Assembly: GCA_019311105.1 (NCBI GenBank)
Contig: JAFDDA010000065.1
Location: 1 to 39,060, forward strand
DNA: 39,060 nucleotides
From: Deltaproteobacteria bacterium
Lineage (GTDB): Bacteria; Myxococcota_A; UBA9160; JAFDDA01
Direction of reading: 5' to 3'
Position numbers and translations under genes: made by a program. How positions within the stretch are numbered: position 1 is the first letter of the stretch; every line of letters starts with the position of its first letter. The notes below the pieces were generated by a model. That model ran no database searches, had not been told where the DNA came from, and saw only the letters and a list, made by a program, of their open reading frames with translations. Of this stretch, positions 8,598 through 17,259 are shown one piece after another.

Positions 8598-9590
8598 ATG
8601 AAGGATTTCACGGGGAAGATCGCCGTCGTCACGGGCGGCGGGACGGGAATGGGGCGCGAGCTGGTCAAACAGCTCGCCGCGGAAGGTTGCCACGTGGCCA
8701 TGTGCGACGTCTCCGTCGAGCACATGGAGGAGACGGCGACTGAGGCGCGCAACGTCGCGCCGGACGGCACGCGCATCACGTCCCACGAGTGCGACGTCTC
8801 GGACGAGGCCCAGGTGCTGGCCTTCCGCGACGCGGTGGCCGCCGCGCACGAAACCGACTGTGTGCACCTGGTCTTCAACAACGCCGGCATCGGTGCTGGC
8901 GGTAGCCTCCTGCACGACGACCGCGACGACTGGGAGCGGACCTTCAACGTCTGCTGGTACGGCGTCTACTTCTGCACGCGCGCGTTCTTGCCGCTGCTCG
9001 TCGCGAGCGAAGCCGGCCACCTCGTCAACACCAGCAGCGTGAACGGGTTCTGGGCCAGCATCGGCCCCATGACGCCGCACACCGCCTACAGCGCCGCGAA
9101 GTTCGCGGTCAAGGGCTTCACCGAGGCACTCATCACCGACCTGCGCCTGAACGCGCCGCACGTCAAGGTGTCCGTAGTCATGCCGGGGCACGTCGGGACT
9201 TCGATCATCATGAACAGCGCCAGCTTGCTCGGTCGGCCCGCCCCCAAGGAGATGACCTCCGAGGATCTCGAACCCGCCCGCGACAACATGGAGCGGATGG
9301 GGATGCCGCGCGATGGGCTCACCGACGATCAGCTCCGCCAGATGCTCGACTACATGGGCAAGGCCTTCCGCGACCTCGCGCCGCTCTCGGCCGCCGACGC
9401 CTCGACCCAGATTCTCGATGGCGTGCGCGAGGAGCGTTGGCGCATCCTCGTCGGCGAGGACGCAAAGCTCCTCGACCGTTTCGTGCGCGAGACGCCCGAG
9501 GACGCCTACGAACTCGCCTTCATGGAGAAGCTGCGGGAGAACGGGGCGTTTGCAGGCATCGGGATGCTGACCCCGCCGGGGGCCGAGTAG
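8598..9590 (+). CDS. SDR family NAD(P)-dependent oxidoreductase
   Basis: Classical short-chain dehydrogenase/reductase of 330 residues, longer than the usual 250-280 through a C-terminal extension. The Rossmann motif TGGGTGMG (about 11-18), the acidic residue after beta2 (CDVS), NNAG, the catalytic serine in VNTSSVNGF and the YSAAK tetrad are all present. The D after beta2 favours NAD(H) over NADP(H), an inference. ATG at 8598 has GGAGG eight bases upstream. The C-terminal part (QMLDYMGKAFRDLAPLSAADASTQILDG, shown here as a region) is typical of SDRs annotated beside fatty-acid and steroid catabolic genes. It is not clearly in an operon; the next gene is convergent. Substrate unknown. Confidence 0.9.
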   Translation: MKDFTGKIAVVTGGGTGMGRELVKQLAAEGCHVAMCDVSVEHMEETATEARNVAPDGTRITSHECDVSDEAQVLAFRDAVAAAHETDCVHLVFNNAGIGAGGSLLHDDRDDWERTFNVCWYGVYFCTRAFLPLLVASEAGHLVNTSSVNGFWASIGPMTPHTAYSAAKFAVKGFTEALITDLRLNAPHVKVSVVMPGHVGTSIIMNSASLLGRPAPKEMTSEDLEPARDNMERMGMPRDGLTDDQLRQMLDYMGKAFRDLAPLSAADASTQILDGVREERWRILVGEDAKLLDRFVRETPEDAYELAFMEKLRENGAFAGIGMLTPPGAE

Positions 9591-9623
9591 CGCCAGGCCG
9601 GCGACCCCTGCCGAACATCCATC

Positions 9624-10451
9624 TCAGTCCGTGTACTGCGGCGGCCGCTTCTCCAGGAAAGCCCTCATCCCCTCGAGCACGTCCGGAGACTGGGCGCAGA
9701 GGGTTTGGTTGCGATCTTCCATCGCGATCACCTGCTCGAGGCTTCCGGCGTCGAGGCTCATGGCCAGTGCTTCCTTGGTCAGCTTTACGCCAAGCGGGGA
9801 GTTGCCCAGGATCTCTCGCGCGAGCGTCTCGCCCGCAGCGTCGAGTTGATCGTCCGGAACCACATCGGAAACGAGGCCCCGCGCGAGAGCCCGTTCGGCG
9901 TCGATGAATTTGCCCGTCAGCAGCAGCTCCGACGCCAGCGACGCGCCGACCAAGCGGGGTAGGAAGTAGCTCACTCCAATATCGCAGGCGGATAGGCCGA
10001 TGCGGATGAAGGCTGCATTCATCCGTGCGGATTCACCTGCGATTCGGATGTCGGAAGCGAGCGCGAGAGCGAAGCCCCCGCCGCTGGCCGGGCCGTGAAC
10101 GCAGGCGATGAAGGGTTGGGGCGCCCGCCGCATGGCGATCACCAACTCCGAGATGCGGCGCTGCCCGCGCAGGCCTGCCGCGACGCGGTTGCCCTGGCTC
10201 GAGTCGCCTCCGCCGCTACGCGATGCGGCGGCCTCCTTGAGGTCGAGGCCCGCGCAGAAGGCTCGGCCGGCGCCGCGCAGGATGACGACGCGGATGTCGT
10301 GTCGATCCGGGAGCTTGGCGAGGAAGTCCCTCAGATCCGTCACGAGCTGACGGCTCATGGCATTGAGTGACTTCGGCCGGTCGAGGGTCAGCCAGCACAG
10401 GTGATCCTCGACTCGGATGTCGAGGGTCTCGTAGGAATCGGAGTCGGACAC
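9624..10451 (-). CDS. enoyl-CoA hydratase/isomerase (crotonase) family protein
   Basis: Crotonase-fold enzyme of about 275 residues acting on an acyl-CoA. GAGRAFCAGLDLKEA and HGPASGGGFALALASD supply the two oxyanion-hole segments. The place of the usual catalytic glutamates reads IRIGLSACDIGVSYFLPRL, so the hydratase Glu pair is not conserved but an Asp is; isomerase or other crotonase chemistry is as likely as hydration. GTG at 10451 is chosen because AAGGAG lies seven bases upstream and the open frame upstream of it overlaps the P450 gene. It is the third gene of a minus-strand operon behind an SDR and a P450 (23-base gap to the P450 stop). Confidence 0.88.
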   Translation of the reverse strand: MSDSDSYETLDIRVEDHLCWLTLDRPKSLNAMSRQLVTDLRDFLAKLPDRHDIRVVILRGAGRAFCAGLDLKEAAASRSGGGDSSQGNRVAAGLRGQRRISELVIAMRRAPQPFIACVHGPASGGGFALALASDIRIAGESARMNAAFIRIGLSACDIGVSYFLPRLVGASLASELLLTGKFIDAERALARGLVSDVVPDDQLDAAGETLAREILGNSPLGVKLTKEALAMSLDAGSLEQVIAMEDRNQTLCAQSPDVLEGMRAFLEKRPPQYTD

Positions 10452-10474
10452 GGGGCGCTCCTTGCGAGGAGGGG

Positions 10475-11710
10475 CTAGCTCGCGATCTGGTAGCGCACGG
10501 GCAGGCGCTTCAGGCCCACGACGAAGCTGGCCGCGATCCACTCGGGGTCGGCGGCGAGCTCCCAGCCTTCGACTCGCGTGACGAGCTCGCGGACGATCGC
10601 GGCCAGCGAGCGGCGTGCGAAGTGGGCGCCCATGCAGAAGTGCTCGCCGTAGCCGAAGGCGACGTGCGGGTTGGGCTTGCGCGTGATGTCGAAGCGGAAG
10701 GGGTCGTCGAAGACGTCTTCGTCCCGGTTTCCCGACAGGTAGAACAACACCAACGCGTCGCCCTTCGGGATCTTCTGGCCGTTCACGACCACGTCTTCGG
10801 CGGCGGTGCGCTTCATGTAGTTCACCGACGAGGTCCAGCGCAGGATCTCCTCGACGGCCTGGGGCACGAGCGAGGGGTCACGGCGCAGCATCTCGAACTG
10901 GTCCGGGTTCTCCACGAGCGCGCGGATGCCGCCGGCCAGGGCATTCTTCGTGGTGTCGTGGCCGGCGTTGAAGACGATCAGGTAGTAGCCGAGCGTCTCC
11001 ATCGGGCCCATCGGCTCGCCATCGACCTGGCCGTTGGCGAGCACGCTGGCGAGATCCTCGGTGGGGTTGTCTCGCCGGTTCTGGATGATGGGCAGGAAGA
11101 GTTGGACGAACTCCGCACCGAGCTTCGCGAAATCCTCGGGCGTGTTTCCGCCGCCGAGTTCCTCGTCGTCCGGTGCAAAGATCCGGTTGGAGAGGTTGAG
11201 GATCGTCTCCTCCTGCTCCTCGGGGAGGCCGAGAGCCGTGGCGAGGATGCGCAGCGGGTGCTTCACGGCGATCTCGGTGGCGAAATCCGCCTGGCGTTCG
11301 GGGTTTGCAGCGAGCGCGTCGACGAGTTGCTTCGCGCTCAGGTTCACCGCGTGGTCGATGCGCTTCACAGAGCGCGGAGTAAACCAGGGGCTCGCCACCT
11401 TTCGCACCTTTCGGTGCTCGGGCGGGTCCATGTTGATGACGACCCGCATCTCGCTGAAACCAGGGACGTCGAGCCCGTCGGCATCGCGCGGCGCCAAGGT
11501 GATCCCGGGCCCGCTCAGGAACTTGTCGGGCTGCTTCGAGATCGAGGTGATGTTCGCGTGCTTTGTGATGGCCCAGAAGGGTTCCACCTTGTCGATCTCG
11601 AAGCGCGAGACCGGGGCGGTGTGACGCAGCTCGGTGAGGAGCTCGTGGGGCGGGCCGCTGCGGGCCCACATCTGGGGGTCGAGCAGGAGCATTCCGTCGG
11701 TGGTCGTCAT
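10475..11710 (-). CDS. cytochrome P450
   Basis: Soluble bacterial heme monooxygenase of 411 residues, full length. The I-helix oxygen-binding motif is NAGHDTTKN, the K-helix ExxR is EEILRW, and the heme-ligand loop is FGYGEHFCMGAHFAR with Cys359 as the thiolate ligand. Neighbouring segments (MDPPEHRKVRKVASPWFTPR and DPFRFDITRKPNPH) match CYP families that hydroxylate terpenoids, steroids or alkyl chains; the exact family cannot be fixed by eye. ATG at 11710 is followed by a sensible P450 N terminus; Shine-Dalgarno weak. It sits between an SDR and a crotonase, so oxidation of the hydroxylated product and CoA-level processing may follow. No ferredoxin or reductase gene is nearby. This is the only intact P450 of three in the window. 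Confidence 0.95.
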   Translation of the reverse strand: MTTTDGMLLLDPQMWARSGPPHELLTELRHTAPVSRFEIDKVEPFWAITKHANITSISKQPDKFLSGPGITLAPRDADGLDVPGFSEMRVVINMDPPEHRKVRKVASPWFTPRSVKRIDHAVNLSAKQLVDALAANPERQADFATEIAVKHPLRILATALGLPEEQEETILNLSNRIFAPDDEELGGGNTPEDFAKLGAEFVQLFLPIIQNRRDNPTEDLASVLANGQVDGEPMGPMETLGYYLIVFNAGHDTTKNALAGGIRALVENPDQFEMLRRDPSLVPQAVEEILRWTSSVNYMKRTAAEDVVVNGQKIPKGDALVLFYLSGNRDEDVFDDPFRFDITRKPNPHVAFGYGEHFCMGAHFARRSLAAIVRELVTRVEGWELAADPEWIAASFVVGLKRLPVRYQIAS

Positions 11711-11748
11711 GGATTTCGTCCCAGTAGTTCGGAAGGGGTTGCCCCGTT

Positions 11749-12525
11749 CTAGCGCGGGCCCTGTCCGTCGTCGACTTTGATGACGGAGCCCGTGACGCAT
11801 TCCGAGGAGGGGGCGCACAGATAGAGCAACGTGCTGTCGAGCTGGGCGGGGTCGCCCAGCCGCTGGCGCGGGGTGTTTTTGTAGAATTCGCCGATCCGTT
11901 CGACCATGCCGTCCATCATCTCGGACGAGAAGGCCCCGGGCGCGATGCAGTTGACGTTGATGTGGTAGCGCGCCCATTCCACGGCCAGCACCTCGCTCAT
12001 CCGGGCGATCCCGGCCTTGGTGATCGAATAGAGTGCCGCGCCGCCCCCGGCGTAGTGGAAGGCGCCGACCGAGGAGATGTTCACCATCCGTCCCGGCAGC
12101 TTGGCCGCGATCAGTCGGCGAGCGACCTCGCAAGAGAGCACGTACGGCCCACGCAGATTGGTGTCGAACACGGCGTCGATCAGAGCCTGGTCCATCTTGT
12201 GGGCGCGCTGGGCGTCGGGGATTCCGGCGTTGTTCACGAGGATGGTCACCGGGCCGAGTTCGTCTTCGACCTTGCCCACGACGCCGATGACGTCGTCCAT
12301 GTCAGTCATGTCGAGGCGGAACGGGGCGCACTGGCCCCCCTCCGCTCGGATCTCCTTGGCCAGCTGGTCGAGGCGCTCGGTCCGCCTACCGGTCAGGGCG
12401 ACCTTTGCGCCGGCGCTGGCCAGCACGCGGGCAAATCGCGCGCCCAGGCCAGAGGTCGTGCCCGTGACCAAGGCGACCTGGCCATCGAGCTCCCAGGCGT
12501 TGTTGGGTGTGGGATAGTCAGACAT
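11749..12525 (-). CDS. SDR family oxidoreductase
   Basis: Classical SDR, 258 residues. TGTTSGLG (about 21-28) is the cofactor motif, followed by R-rich TGRRTERL after beta2, which suggests NADP(H). NNAG, the catalytic serine in VNISSVGAF, YSITK, and the PGAFSSEM segment after beta6 are present; the C terminus SVIKVDDGQ is the common FabG-like ending. ATG at 12525 has GGAGAGG upstream. First gene of the operon SDR > P450 > crotonase, with 38 bases to the P450 start. Likely oxidises an alcohol or reduces a ketone on the substrate of that operon (inference). Confidence 0.92.
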   Translation of the reverse strand: MSDYPTPNNAWELDGQVALVTGTTSGLGARFARVLASAGAKVALTGRRTERLDQLAKEIRAEGGQCAPFRLDMTDMDDVIGVVGKVEDELGPVTILVNNAGIPDAQRAHKMDQALIDAVFDTNLRGPYVLSCEVARRLIAAKLPGRMVNISSVGAFHYAGGGAALYSITKAGIARMSEVLAVEWARYHINVNCIAPGAFSSEMMDGMVERIGEFYKNTPRQRLGDPAQLDSTLLYLCAPSSECVTGSVIKVDDGQGPR

Positions 12526-12540
12526 CCGGCAGCCTCTCCG

Positions 12541-12600
12541 TTGGGAATCGGAAAAAACTATGATACTAGTTCATCGATCGCAAGCGGGCTGAAAGCGGCT
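12541..12600. promoter_or_regulatory. AT-rich divergent promoter region with candidate operator
   Basis: An unusually AT-rich patch in a GC-rich region, between two divergent SDR genes. It contains TATGAT (12559-12564), a -10-like hexamer for the plus strand, and on the minus strand TTGCGA followed after 17 bases by TAGTTT. ATGA and TCAT flank an ACTAGT palindrome (about 12560-12574), an imperfect inverted repeat that a TetR- or GntR-type regulator could bind. Assignment is by eye. Confidence 0.3.
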
Positions 12601-12646
12601 GCGATCGAAGCGTGCGCGAGCCCTCCAGGGCACGGGAGGAGAATCG

Positions 12647-13411
12647 ATGTCGTCCTCGGATCAGGTGGTGTTCATCACGGGTGGCGGAAGTGGCATGGGG
12701 CGGCTCGCCGCCCAGCGCATGGCCGACGCCGGTGCGAAGGTCGCCGCCGTCGACATCAACGAGGCGGGCCTCGCCGAGACCGCCGAGGGGCGCGAAGCCA
12801 TCCACACCTGGCGCCTCGACGTCACCGACAACGCGGCGGTGCTCGCAACGGTGAAGGAGGTCGAGGACCGCCTCGGCCCCATCGATCGCGTCTACAACGC
12901 GGCCGCCATCATGCCCACCGGGCTCCTGATGGAGCAGGACACCGAGACGATCATCCGCATCATGGAGATCGACTACAACGGCCTGGTCCACGTGGCGAAG
13001 GCGACCCTTCCGGGGATGCTCGAGCGCGGGCGCGGCGACCTGATCAACTTCGCTTCGATCGCCGGCTGGGGCCCGACCATGCACTTCGGCGCCTACAACG
13101 CGGCGAAGTTCGCGGTGGTGGCTTTCAGCGAGGTCCTCTACCACGAGAATCGCGGCAAGGGCGTGCGCATCATCGCCGTCTGTCCGCCGCCGGTGGCCAC
13201 GCCGCTACTCGACCAGGCGACCTCGAAGCCCAAGGTCCTCGAGATGGGCAAGCCGATCCCGCCGGGCAGTGTGCTCGACGCCATCGAGCGGGATCTCGCG
13301 AAGGGCAAGCCCTTCTGCTTTCCGACCGCCCAGACGAAGATCGCGCAGGTCATGCGCCGGTTCGTCCCGGGGCTCGTGTGGTCGATGGTGCATCGGGTCG
13401 AGGGGCACTGA
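12647..13411 (+). CDS. SDR family oxidoreductase
   Basis: SDR of 254 residues. Cofactor motif TGGGSGMG, Asp after beta2 (VDINEA, NAD preference inferred), catalytic serine in NFASIAGWG, and YNAAK. The usual NNAG is YNAAA, a conservative departure. After beta6 the PPPVATPLLDQ segment and the C-terminal FPTAQTKIAQVMRRFVPGLVW resemble SDRs of the group found beside long-chain ligases, which often act on lipophilic substrates. ATG at 12647 has GGAGGAG five bases upstream. It diverges from the SDR-P450-crotonase operon across a 121-base region. Function on a specific substrate unknown. Confidence 0.9.
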   Translation: MSSSDQVVFITGGGSGMGRLAAQRMADAGAKVAAVDINEAGLAETAEGREAIHTWRLDVTDNAAVLATVKEVEDRLGPIDRVYNAAAIMPTGLLMEQDTETIIRIMEIDYNGLVHVAKATLPGMLERGRGDLINFASIAGWGPTMHFGAYNAAKFAVVAFSEVLYHENRGKGVRIIAVCPPPVATPLLDQATSKPKVLEMGKPIPPGSVLDAIERDLAKGKPFCFPTAQTKIAQVMRRFVPGLVWSMVHRVEGH

Positions 13412-13485
13412 GGAAGCGCCCTCCGGCGCGGTGCTGCGACGCTACGGAAGCACCAAAACCCTCGGACGGGTCGCTTGTTTGCGGC

Positions 13486-14784
13486 TCAGTCCGAGCCTTC
13501 CTGCGGAGCCTCGAGCAGGCCCGGCTCGAAATGGTCGAGGGGGAGGCGAGCGAAACGATAGAGCGTGGCGCGCGCTTCGGTGCGGTCGTCGACATCCGGA
13601 TTCCAGAACTCCCAGACCGTGTCGCCGCTGCGCGTGACCTCGAACGCGCGCCCACGGTTCGATTCCGACACGAGCACGTTGCCATTCGGCAGGGCGTAGC
13701 TGCTGCCGCGAGTCCACGAATAGAACGATTCGGGCGGGTCGCCGCGGTACTCCCAGACGATCTCCCGGCGCCGCGGGTCGAGCTCGATCACGCGTGAGGC
13801 GTTTTCGTCCCAGCGGTTGTCGAAGATCAAGAGGTTGCCGTTCGGCAAGAAGGACGGGTGGTGCTGTCTCTTCAGGTCGCCCGGGCCCCATTCCCACACG
13901 ATGCGCCGCGCCTCGAGGTCGAGGATCACGACGAGGTCGAGCTCGCGCACCGAGAGCAGGACGTTGCCCGCTCGTGCCACACCCGGGACGGTCCGCTTCA
14001 CGACCTCGATGCTGTTCGCATGGAAGACGTCGTAAGCGTCATGGCGCCGAGCCTTGTTCGAGTCGACCCACGCGCGTTCGACCCTCGACCCGAAGAAGGG
14101 CGAGAGCCGAACCCGCGCGAGGATGTGACCGTTGTCGGGGTCGAGGATCACGATCTCCTCGTCGAGGATCGGGATCGTCTCTCCGTCGGCGAGCGTGAGT
14201 TGGCCCTGTACTTCGGCGAGGGTGTAGATGCGCCCCTCGGAATCGAAGTCGAGGTCATGGTGCACGGCGAGCGAAGTGCGCCAAAGCGGCCTCGAATCCC
14301 AATCGATCCGCACGATGTGATCCCACGTCGCCAGGCCGATGAGGTCGCCGTTGGGAAGGACTTCGAACCAGTGCCAGGAGTGAGCCTTGTCTGACTTCCA
14401 CCCCCCCGCCCTGCGGATCCACGAACGGGGGTCCAGCCATTCGATCCAGCTGGGGCGACTCACCACGTCGGGTTCGGATCGATCGCCGAACCAGGTGTGG
14501 AGGGTCTCGCCCGACATTCCCGTCAGGAGCGCCGCCCGTTGCCCGTGGCTCTTGAAGACGTTGAGACCAGCGAACGCTCGGCCCGGATCATGTCGTGTCA
14601 CACCCGCTCGCTCGAGCTCGCCCGCCTCGCCCGGGGCGGTCCACTCGGAGTAGCCGAGAGCGGCGAGCTCCTTCTGGGTCGCCCCGTTGACCTCGAGAGG
14701 CGACGGGGGTGCTTCCTCGCTCGAGCAGGCGGCGAGGAACAAGGCAGCGGCGGCACGCAGGGCTCGAATCACGAGCGGCAGCAT
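13486..14784 (-). CDS. arylsulfotransferase (ASST)-like lipoprotein
   Basis: Exported protein of about 432 residues with a beta-propeller of the arylsulfotransferase type, which transfers sulfate between phenolic esters without PAPS. The N terminus from ATG at 14784 is a lipoprotein signal (RALRAAAALFLAAC, lipobox LAAC), placing it at a membrane facing the periplasm. Blade-like repeats with LPNGDLIGL, LPNGNLLIFDN and LPNGNVLVSESN, the segment VHHDLDFDSEGRIY, and FHANSIEVV followed by GNVLLSVRELDLVVILD are characteristic; a His in HHDLDF or FHANS would be the likely sulfated residue (inference). The first propeller and Trp-rich part (SWIEWLDPRSW) is unusual. It converges with the SDR and diverges from the cupin gene. 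It could alternatively be a non-catalytic PQQ/ASST-like propeller. Confidence 0.8.
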   Translation of the reverse strand: MLPLVIRALRAAAALFLAACSSEEAPPSPLEVNGATQKELAALGYSEWTAPGEAGELERAGVTRHDPGRAFAGLNVFKSHGQRAALLTGMSGETLHTWFGDRSEPDVVSRPSWIEWLDPRSWIRRAGGWKSDKAHSWHWFEVLPNGDLIGLATWDHIVRIDWDSRPLWRTSLAVHHDLDFDSEGRIYTLAEVQGQLTLADGETIPILDEEIVILDPDNGHILARVRLSPFFGSRVERAWVDSNKARRHDAYDVFHANSIEVVKRTVPGVARAGNVLLSVRELDLVVILDLEARRIVWEWGPGDLKRQHHPSFLPNGNLLIFDNRWDENASRVIELDPRRREIVWEYRGDPPESFYSWTRGSSYALPNGNVLVSESNRGRAFEVTRSGDTVWEFWNPDVDDRTEARATLYRFARLPLDHFEPGLLEAPQEGSD

Positions 14785-14832
14785 GGCCGGGAGCCCTGGC
14801 GTCTGCAACCGCGGCGGTGACTTGCGCCTGGA

Positions 14833-15264
14833 ATGACGGGTGCGACCCTCCCGACCGAGATGGCCAACGTGAAGCCCGTCGTTCTTCATGAGCAGGATGT
14901 TTCGCTCGAGAGCTGGGGCGAAACCACGCGATCCCTCGTCGAGTGGCGCACGCTGCTGAGTGCGGAGCGGACACCGACCGCGGGTCTCACGTTGGGTGTC
15001 GCGGAGCTTCCGCCCGGCAAGCGCAGCGAGTTCCTGCCGCATCGCCACGACCCGATCGAGGTCTACTATGTGCTCTCTGGAGAGGGCGTCGTGTACGTCG
15101 ACGGCGTCGAGCACGCGGTGCGCGCCGGGTCGGTGGCGTACCTGCCGAGCGATGTCGAACACGGGGCGTTCAACACGGGCACGGAAACGATGCGGCTTCT
15201 CTATGTCTTTGCCGCGGATTCCTTCGATGATGTCGAATACCGGTTCTCGCAACCCGAGGAGTGA
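14833..15264 (+). CDS. cupin-domain protein
   Basis: Small single-domain cupin, up to 143 residues. Cupin motif 1 reads PHRHDPIEVYYVLSGEG (metal ligands His, His, Glu), and motif 2 reads YLPSDVEHGAFNTG (His). The full metal set is therefore kept, though the partner enzyme or ligand is unknown. The start could be ATG 14833 or ATG 14863 (MANVKPVV); neither has a clear Shine-Dalgarno. The stop is followed closely by the LLM oxidoreductase, whose ribosome site GAGGAG lies inside the last codons of this gene, so the two are probably co-translated. Likely a dioxygenase-like, isomerase or sensing protein for the same small molecule. Confidence 0.85.
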   Translation: MTGATLPTEMANVKPVVLHEQDVSLESWGETTRSLVEWRTLLSAERTPTAGLTLGVAELPPGKRSEFLPHRHDPIEVYYVLSGEGVVYVDGVEHAVRAGSVAYLPSDVEHGAFNTGTETMRLLYVFAADSFDDVEYRFSQPEE

Positions 15265-15268
15265 TGGA

Positions 15269-16165
15269 ATGACGACCGAGATTGGAAAGCTGGGTGTGTG
15301 GACGCCCCTCGATGCCAACACGCCCGAAGAGAGTGTCGAGTTCGCTCAGCAGCTCGAAGCCTGGGGCTACTCGGCGCTCTGGATCCCCGAAGCCGTGGGG
15401 ATCGACCCGTTCTGCACGCTCGCCTATCTCGCGGCACGAACCGAGAAGATCGTGCTGGCCACCGGGATCGCCAACATCTACGCGCGGGACCCGATGACGC
15501 TCAAGGCGATCCACAAGACGATGGCGACCCTGGCGCCGGGCCGGTTCGTGCTCGGGATCGGTGTGTCGCACTCCCATCTGGTCGAGGGTGTGCGAGGCCA
15601 CGAATACAAGAAGCCCGTCCCGGCCATGCGCGAAACGCTCGATGCCATGGAGAAGGCGCTCTTCATGGCGCGTGGTCCCGTCGAGGAGGCGCCGATCGTT
15701 CTGGCCGCGCTACGACCCCTGATGTTGAAGCTCGCCGCCACCCGCACACGCGGCGCGCACCCCTACTTCGTCACCCCCGAACACACGAAACGCGCGCGCG
15801 AGCGCATGGGCCCCGACGCGTGGCTCTGCCCGGAGCAGAAGGTTCTGCTCGAGACCGACGCCGAGAAGGCACGCGAGGTCGGGCGCGCGGCGATGAAGAT
15901 CTATCTGCGCGCGCCGAACTACCAGAACAACCTGCGCGACCTCGGCTTCGACGATTCGGATTGGGAGGGGGCCCGAGCGAGCGATCGGCTCGTTGATGCC
16001 ATCGTCGCTTGGGGCGATGCCGCGGCCCTGCGGGAGCGCATCGCGGCGCACCATGACGCCGGTGCGACTCACGTGTGCATCCAACCACTGCGGGCCGATG
16101 GCGGTGTGGGCGCCGACCTGGCCGCCTTGGAGGCCCTGGCTCCGGCCGCAGAGGTCAGCGATTGA
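15269..16165 (+). CDS. LLM-class (probable F420-dependent) oxidoreductase
   Basis: Luciferase-like TIM-barrel oxidoreductase, 298 residues. KLGVWTPLDANTPEES, GYSALWIPEAVGIDPF, ATGIANIYARDPMTL and GRFVLGIGVSHSHLVEG are the barrel-strand motifs of F420-using LLM proteins, a group best known from Actinobacteria and also present in uncultured proteobacteria. The ATG at 15269 has GAGGAG seven bases upstream. Its TGA overlaps the TTG start of the ATP-grasp gene (TTGA), so the order cupin > LLM > ATP-grasp looks like one transcript. Cofactor choice (F420 or FMN) and substrate cannot be read from sequence. A second LLM gene lies at 28.2 kb. Confidence 0.9.
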   Translation: MTTEIGKLGVWTPLDANTPEESVEFAQQLEAWGYSALWIPEAVGIDPFCTLAYLAARTEKIVLATGIANIYARDPMTLKAIHKTMATLAPGRFVLGIGVSHSHLVEGVRGHEYKKPVPAMRETLDAMEKALFMARGPVEEAPIVLAALRPLMLKLAATRTRGAHPYFVTPEHTKRARERMGPDAWLCPEQKVLLETDAEKAREVGRAAMKIYLRAPNYQNNLRDLGFDDSDWEGARASDRLVDAIVAWGDAAALRERIAAHHDAGATHVCIQPLRADGGVGADLAALEALAPAAEVSD

Positions 16166-17259
16166 GATCGTTGTTTCGGCGCCGCCGCAGTGCAGCCGAA
16201 AAACGGGAGCGCCGGCTGCGCAGTCGGCTTCGCCGGATCAGGACCCGTTTCGGCGTCGTGCTGCCGGACGACGCCGGCGCCCGTGCCCATCGTCGGGAGG
16301 TCGAGGCCTACTGGGAGCGTCACTTCGGTCGGCGGGTCGACGCGAGCTGGCATCTGCTCTTCTCGGAACTCGGGGCCGAACGCGACGTTCGCTACGTCCC
16401 GAGCCACGAGTGGTGGGAGGACGTCCTTCCTTTCTTCAACGACCGCTCGATGAGGCCCGCGTTCTCGGACAAGAATCTGAGCGACCAGCTGCTCGCCCCC
16501 AAGCGTGCACCCGTGACGCGGGTGAAACGGATTCGGGGGCGGTACTACGGGCCGGAAGATGCCGCCGTCTCGTCGGGGGAGGCGGCGCGGCTCGTCTGCG
16601 GTGAACCGTCGGACCTGGTGATCAAGCCCAGCCGCCAGGGCAACGGCGATGGCGTGCGGCAGTTCGAAAGCGATGGTCGGGTGCTTTCCGCAGAGGGTCG
16701 AGCCTGGAGCCTCGAAGACCTCGAGGCCGAGTACGGCGACGACTTCATCGTTCAGGAACGGATCATCCAACATGCCGAGATGGCGGCGGTGCACCCGGCG
16801 TCGGTGAACACGGTCCGGGTGCTCACTTTGCGCTTTGGCGGGGACGTACGCGTGGAGACCTGCATCGCCCGCTTCGGTACGGCGGGCCGCGTCACCGACA
16901 ACGCGGGGACCGGCGGGCTGCTCGTGGGCATCGACTCGCGCGGCCGCCTCCACCCCCGTGCCATGGATCTCTCCGGACGTCTCCACGAGAAGCACCCCGA
17001 CACCGGTCATGCCTTCTCGGAGGGCTTCGACGTCCCGGGGTATGACTCCATCTGCCGTGAGGCCTTGCGACTGCATGCCCGCCTTCACCACCTCGATCTG
17101 GTCTCCTGGGATTTCGCGGTGGCGGAGGATGGCGAGCCCATCTTCGTCGAGGTCAACTTTCGAGGCATGGGAGATGCCTACCAGTTCGTCCCACGGCGCC
17201 CGATCCTCGGAGATCGGACACCGGAGATCCTGGAAGCGATCCGCGCCGGGCGCCGGTGA
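16162..17259 (+). CDS. ATP-grasp enzyme, sugar-transfer-associated type
   Basis: About 365 residues from a TTG start whose last two bases and the next A are the stop of the LLM gene; AGAGG lies about seven bases upstream. The N terminus is a basic stretch (SLFRRRRSAAEKRERRLRSR). The ATP-grasp core shows LVIKPSRQGNGDGVRQF (ATP-binding lysine and Gly-rich loop), DFIVQERIIQH, SVNTVRVLTLRFG, and the metal-binding end FAVAEDGEPIFVEVNFRG (Glu and Asn). This pattern matches the sugar-transfer-associated ATP-grasp family, found in exopolysaccharide and capsule loci and thought to form amide bonds on a sugar or lipid carrier. Here it stands at the head of the glycan-type block. Exact substrates unknown. 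Confidence 0.85.
   Translation: MRSLFRRRRSAAEKRERRLRSRLRRIRTRFGVVLPDDAGARAHRREVEAYWERHFGRRVDASWHLLFSELGAERDVRYVPSHEWWEDVLPFFNDRSMRPAFSDKNLSDQLLAPKRAPVTRVKRIRGRYYGPEDAAVSSGEAARLVCGEPSDLVIKPSRQGNGDGVRQFESDGRVLSAEGRAWSLEDLEAEYGDDFIVQERIIQHAEMAAVHPASVNTVRVLTLRFGGDVRVETCIARFGTAGRVTDNAGTGGLLVGIDSRGRLHPRAMDLSGRLHEKHPDTGHAFSEGFDVPGYDSICREALRLHARLHHLDLVSWDFAVAEDGEPIFVEVNFRGMGDAYQFVPRRPILGDRTPEILEAIRAGRR

Noticed and set aside
7182..9191. Long antisense ORF across citrate synthase and the SDR
   Set aside because: It covers two well-supported forward genes and has low-complexity, charged sequence without any domain.
10367..11752. Forward ORF opposite the P450
   Set aside because: Mirror frame of the P450 gene. 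It begins in the crotonase gene and shows no motif.
13412..13485. Short hairpin GCGCC-CTCC-GGCGC between convergent genes as a terminator
   Set aside because: Only five pairs and no T tract; chance occurrence is likely at this GC content.
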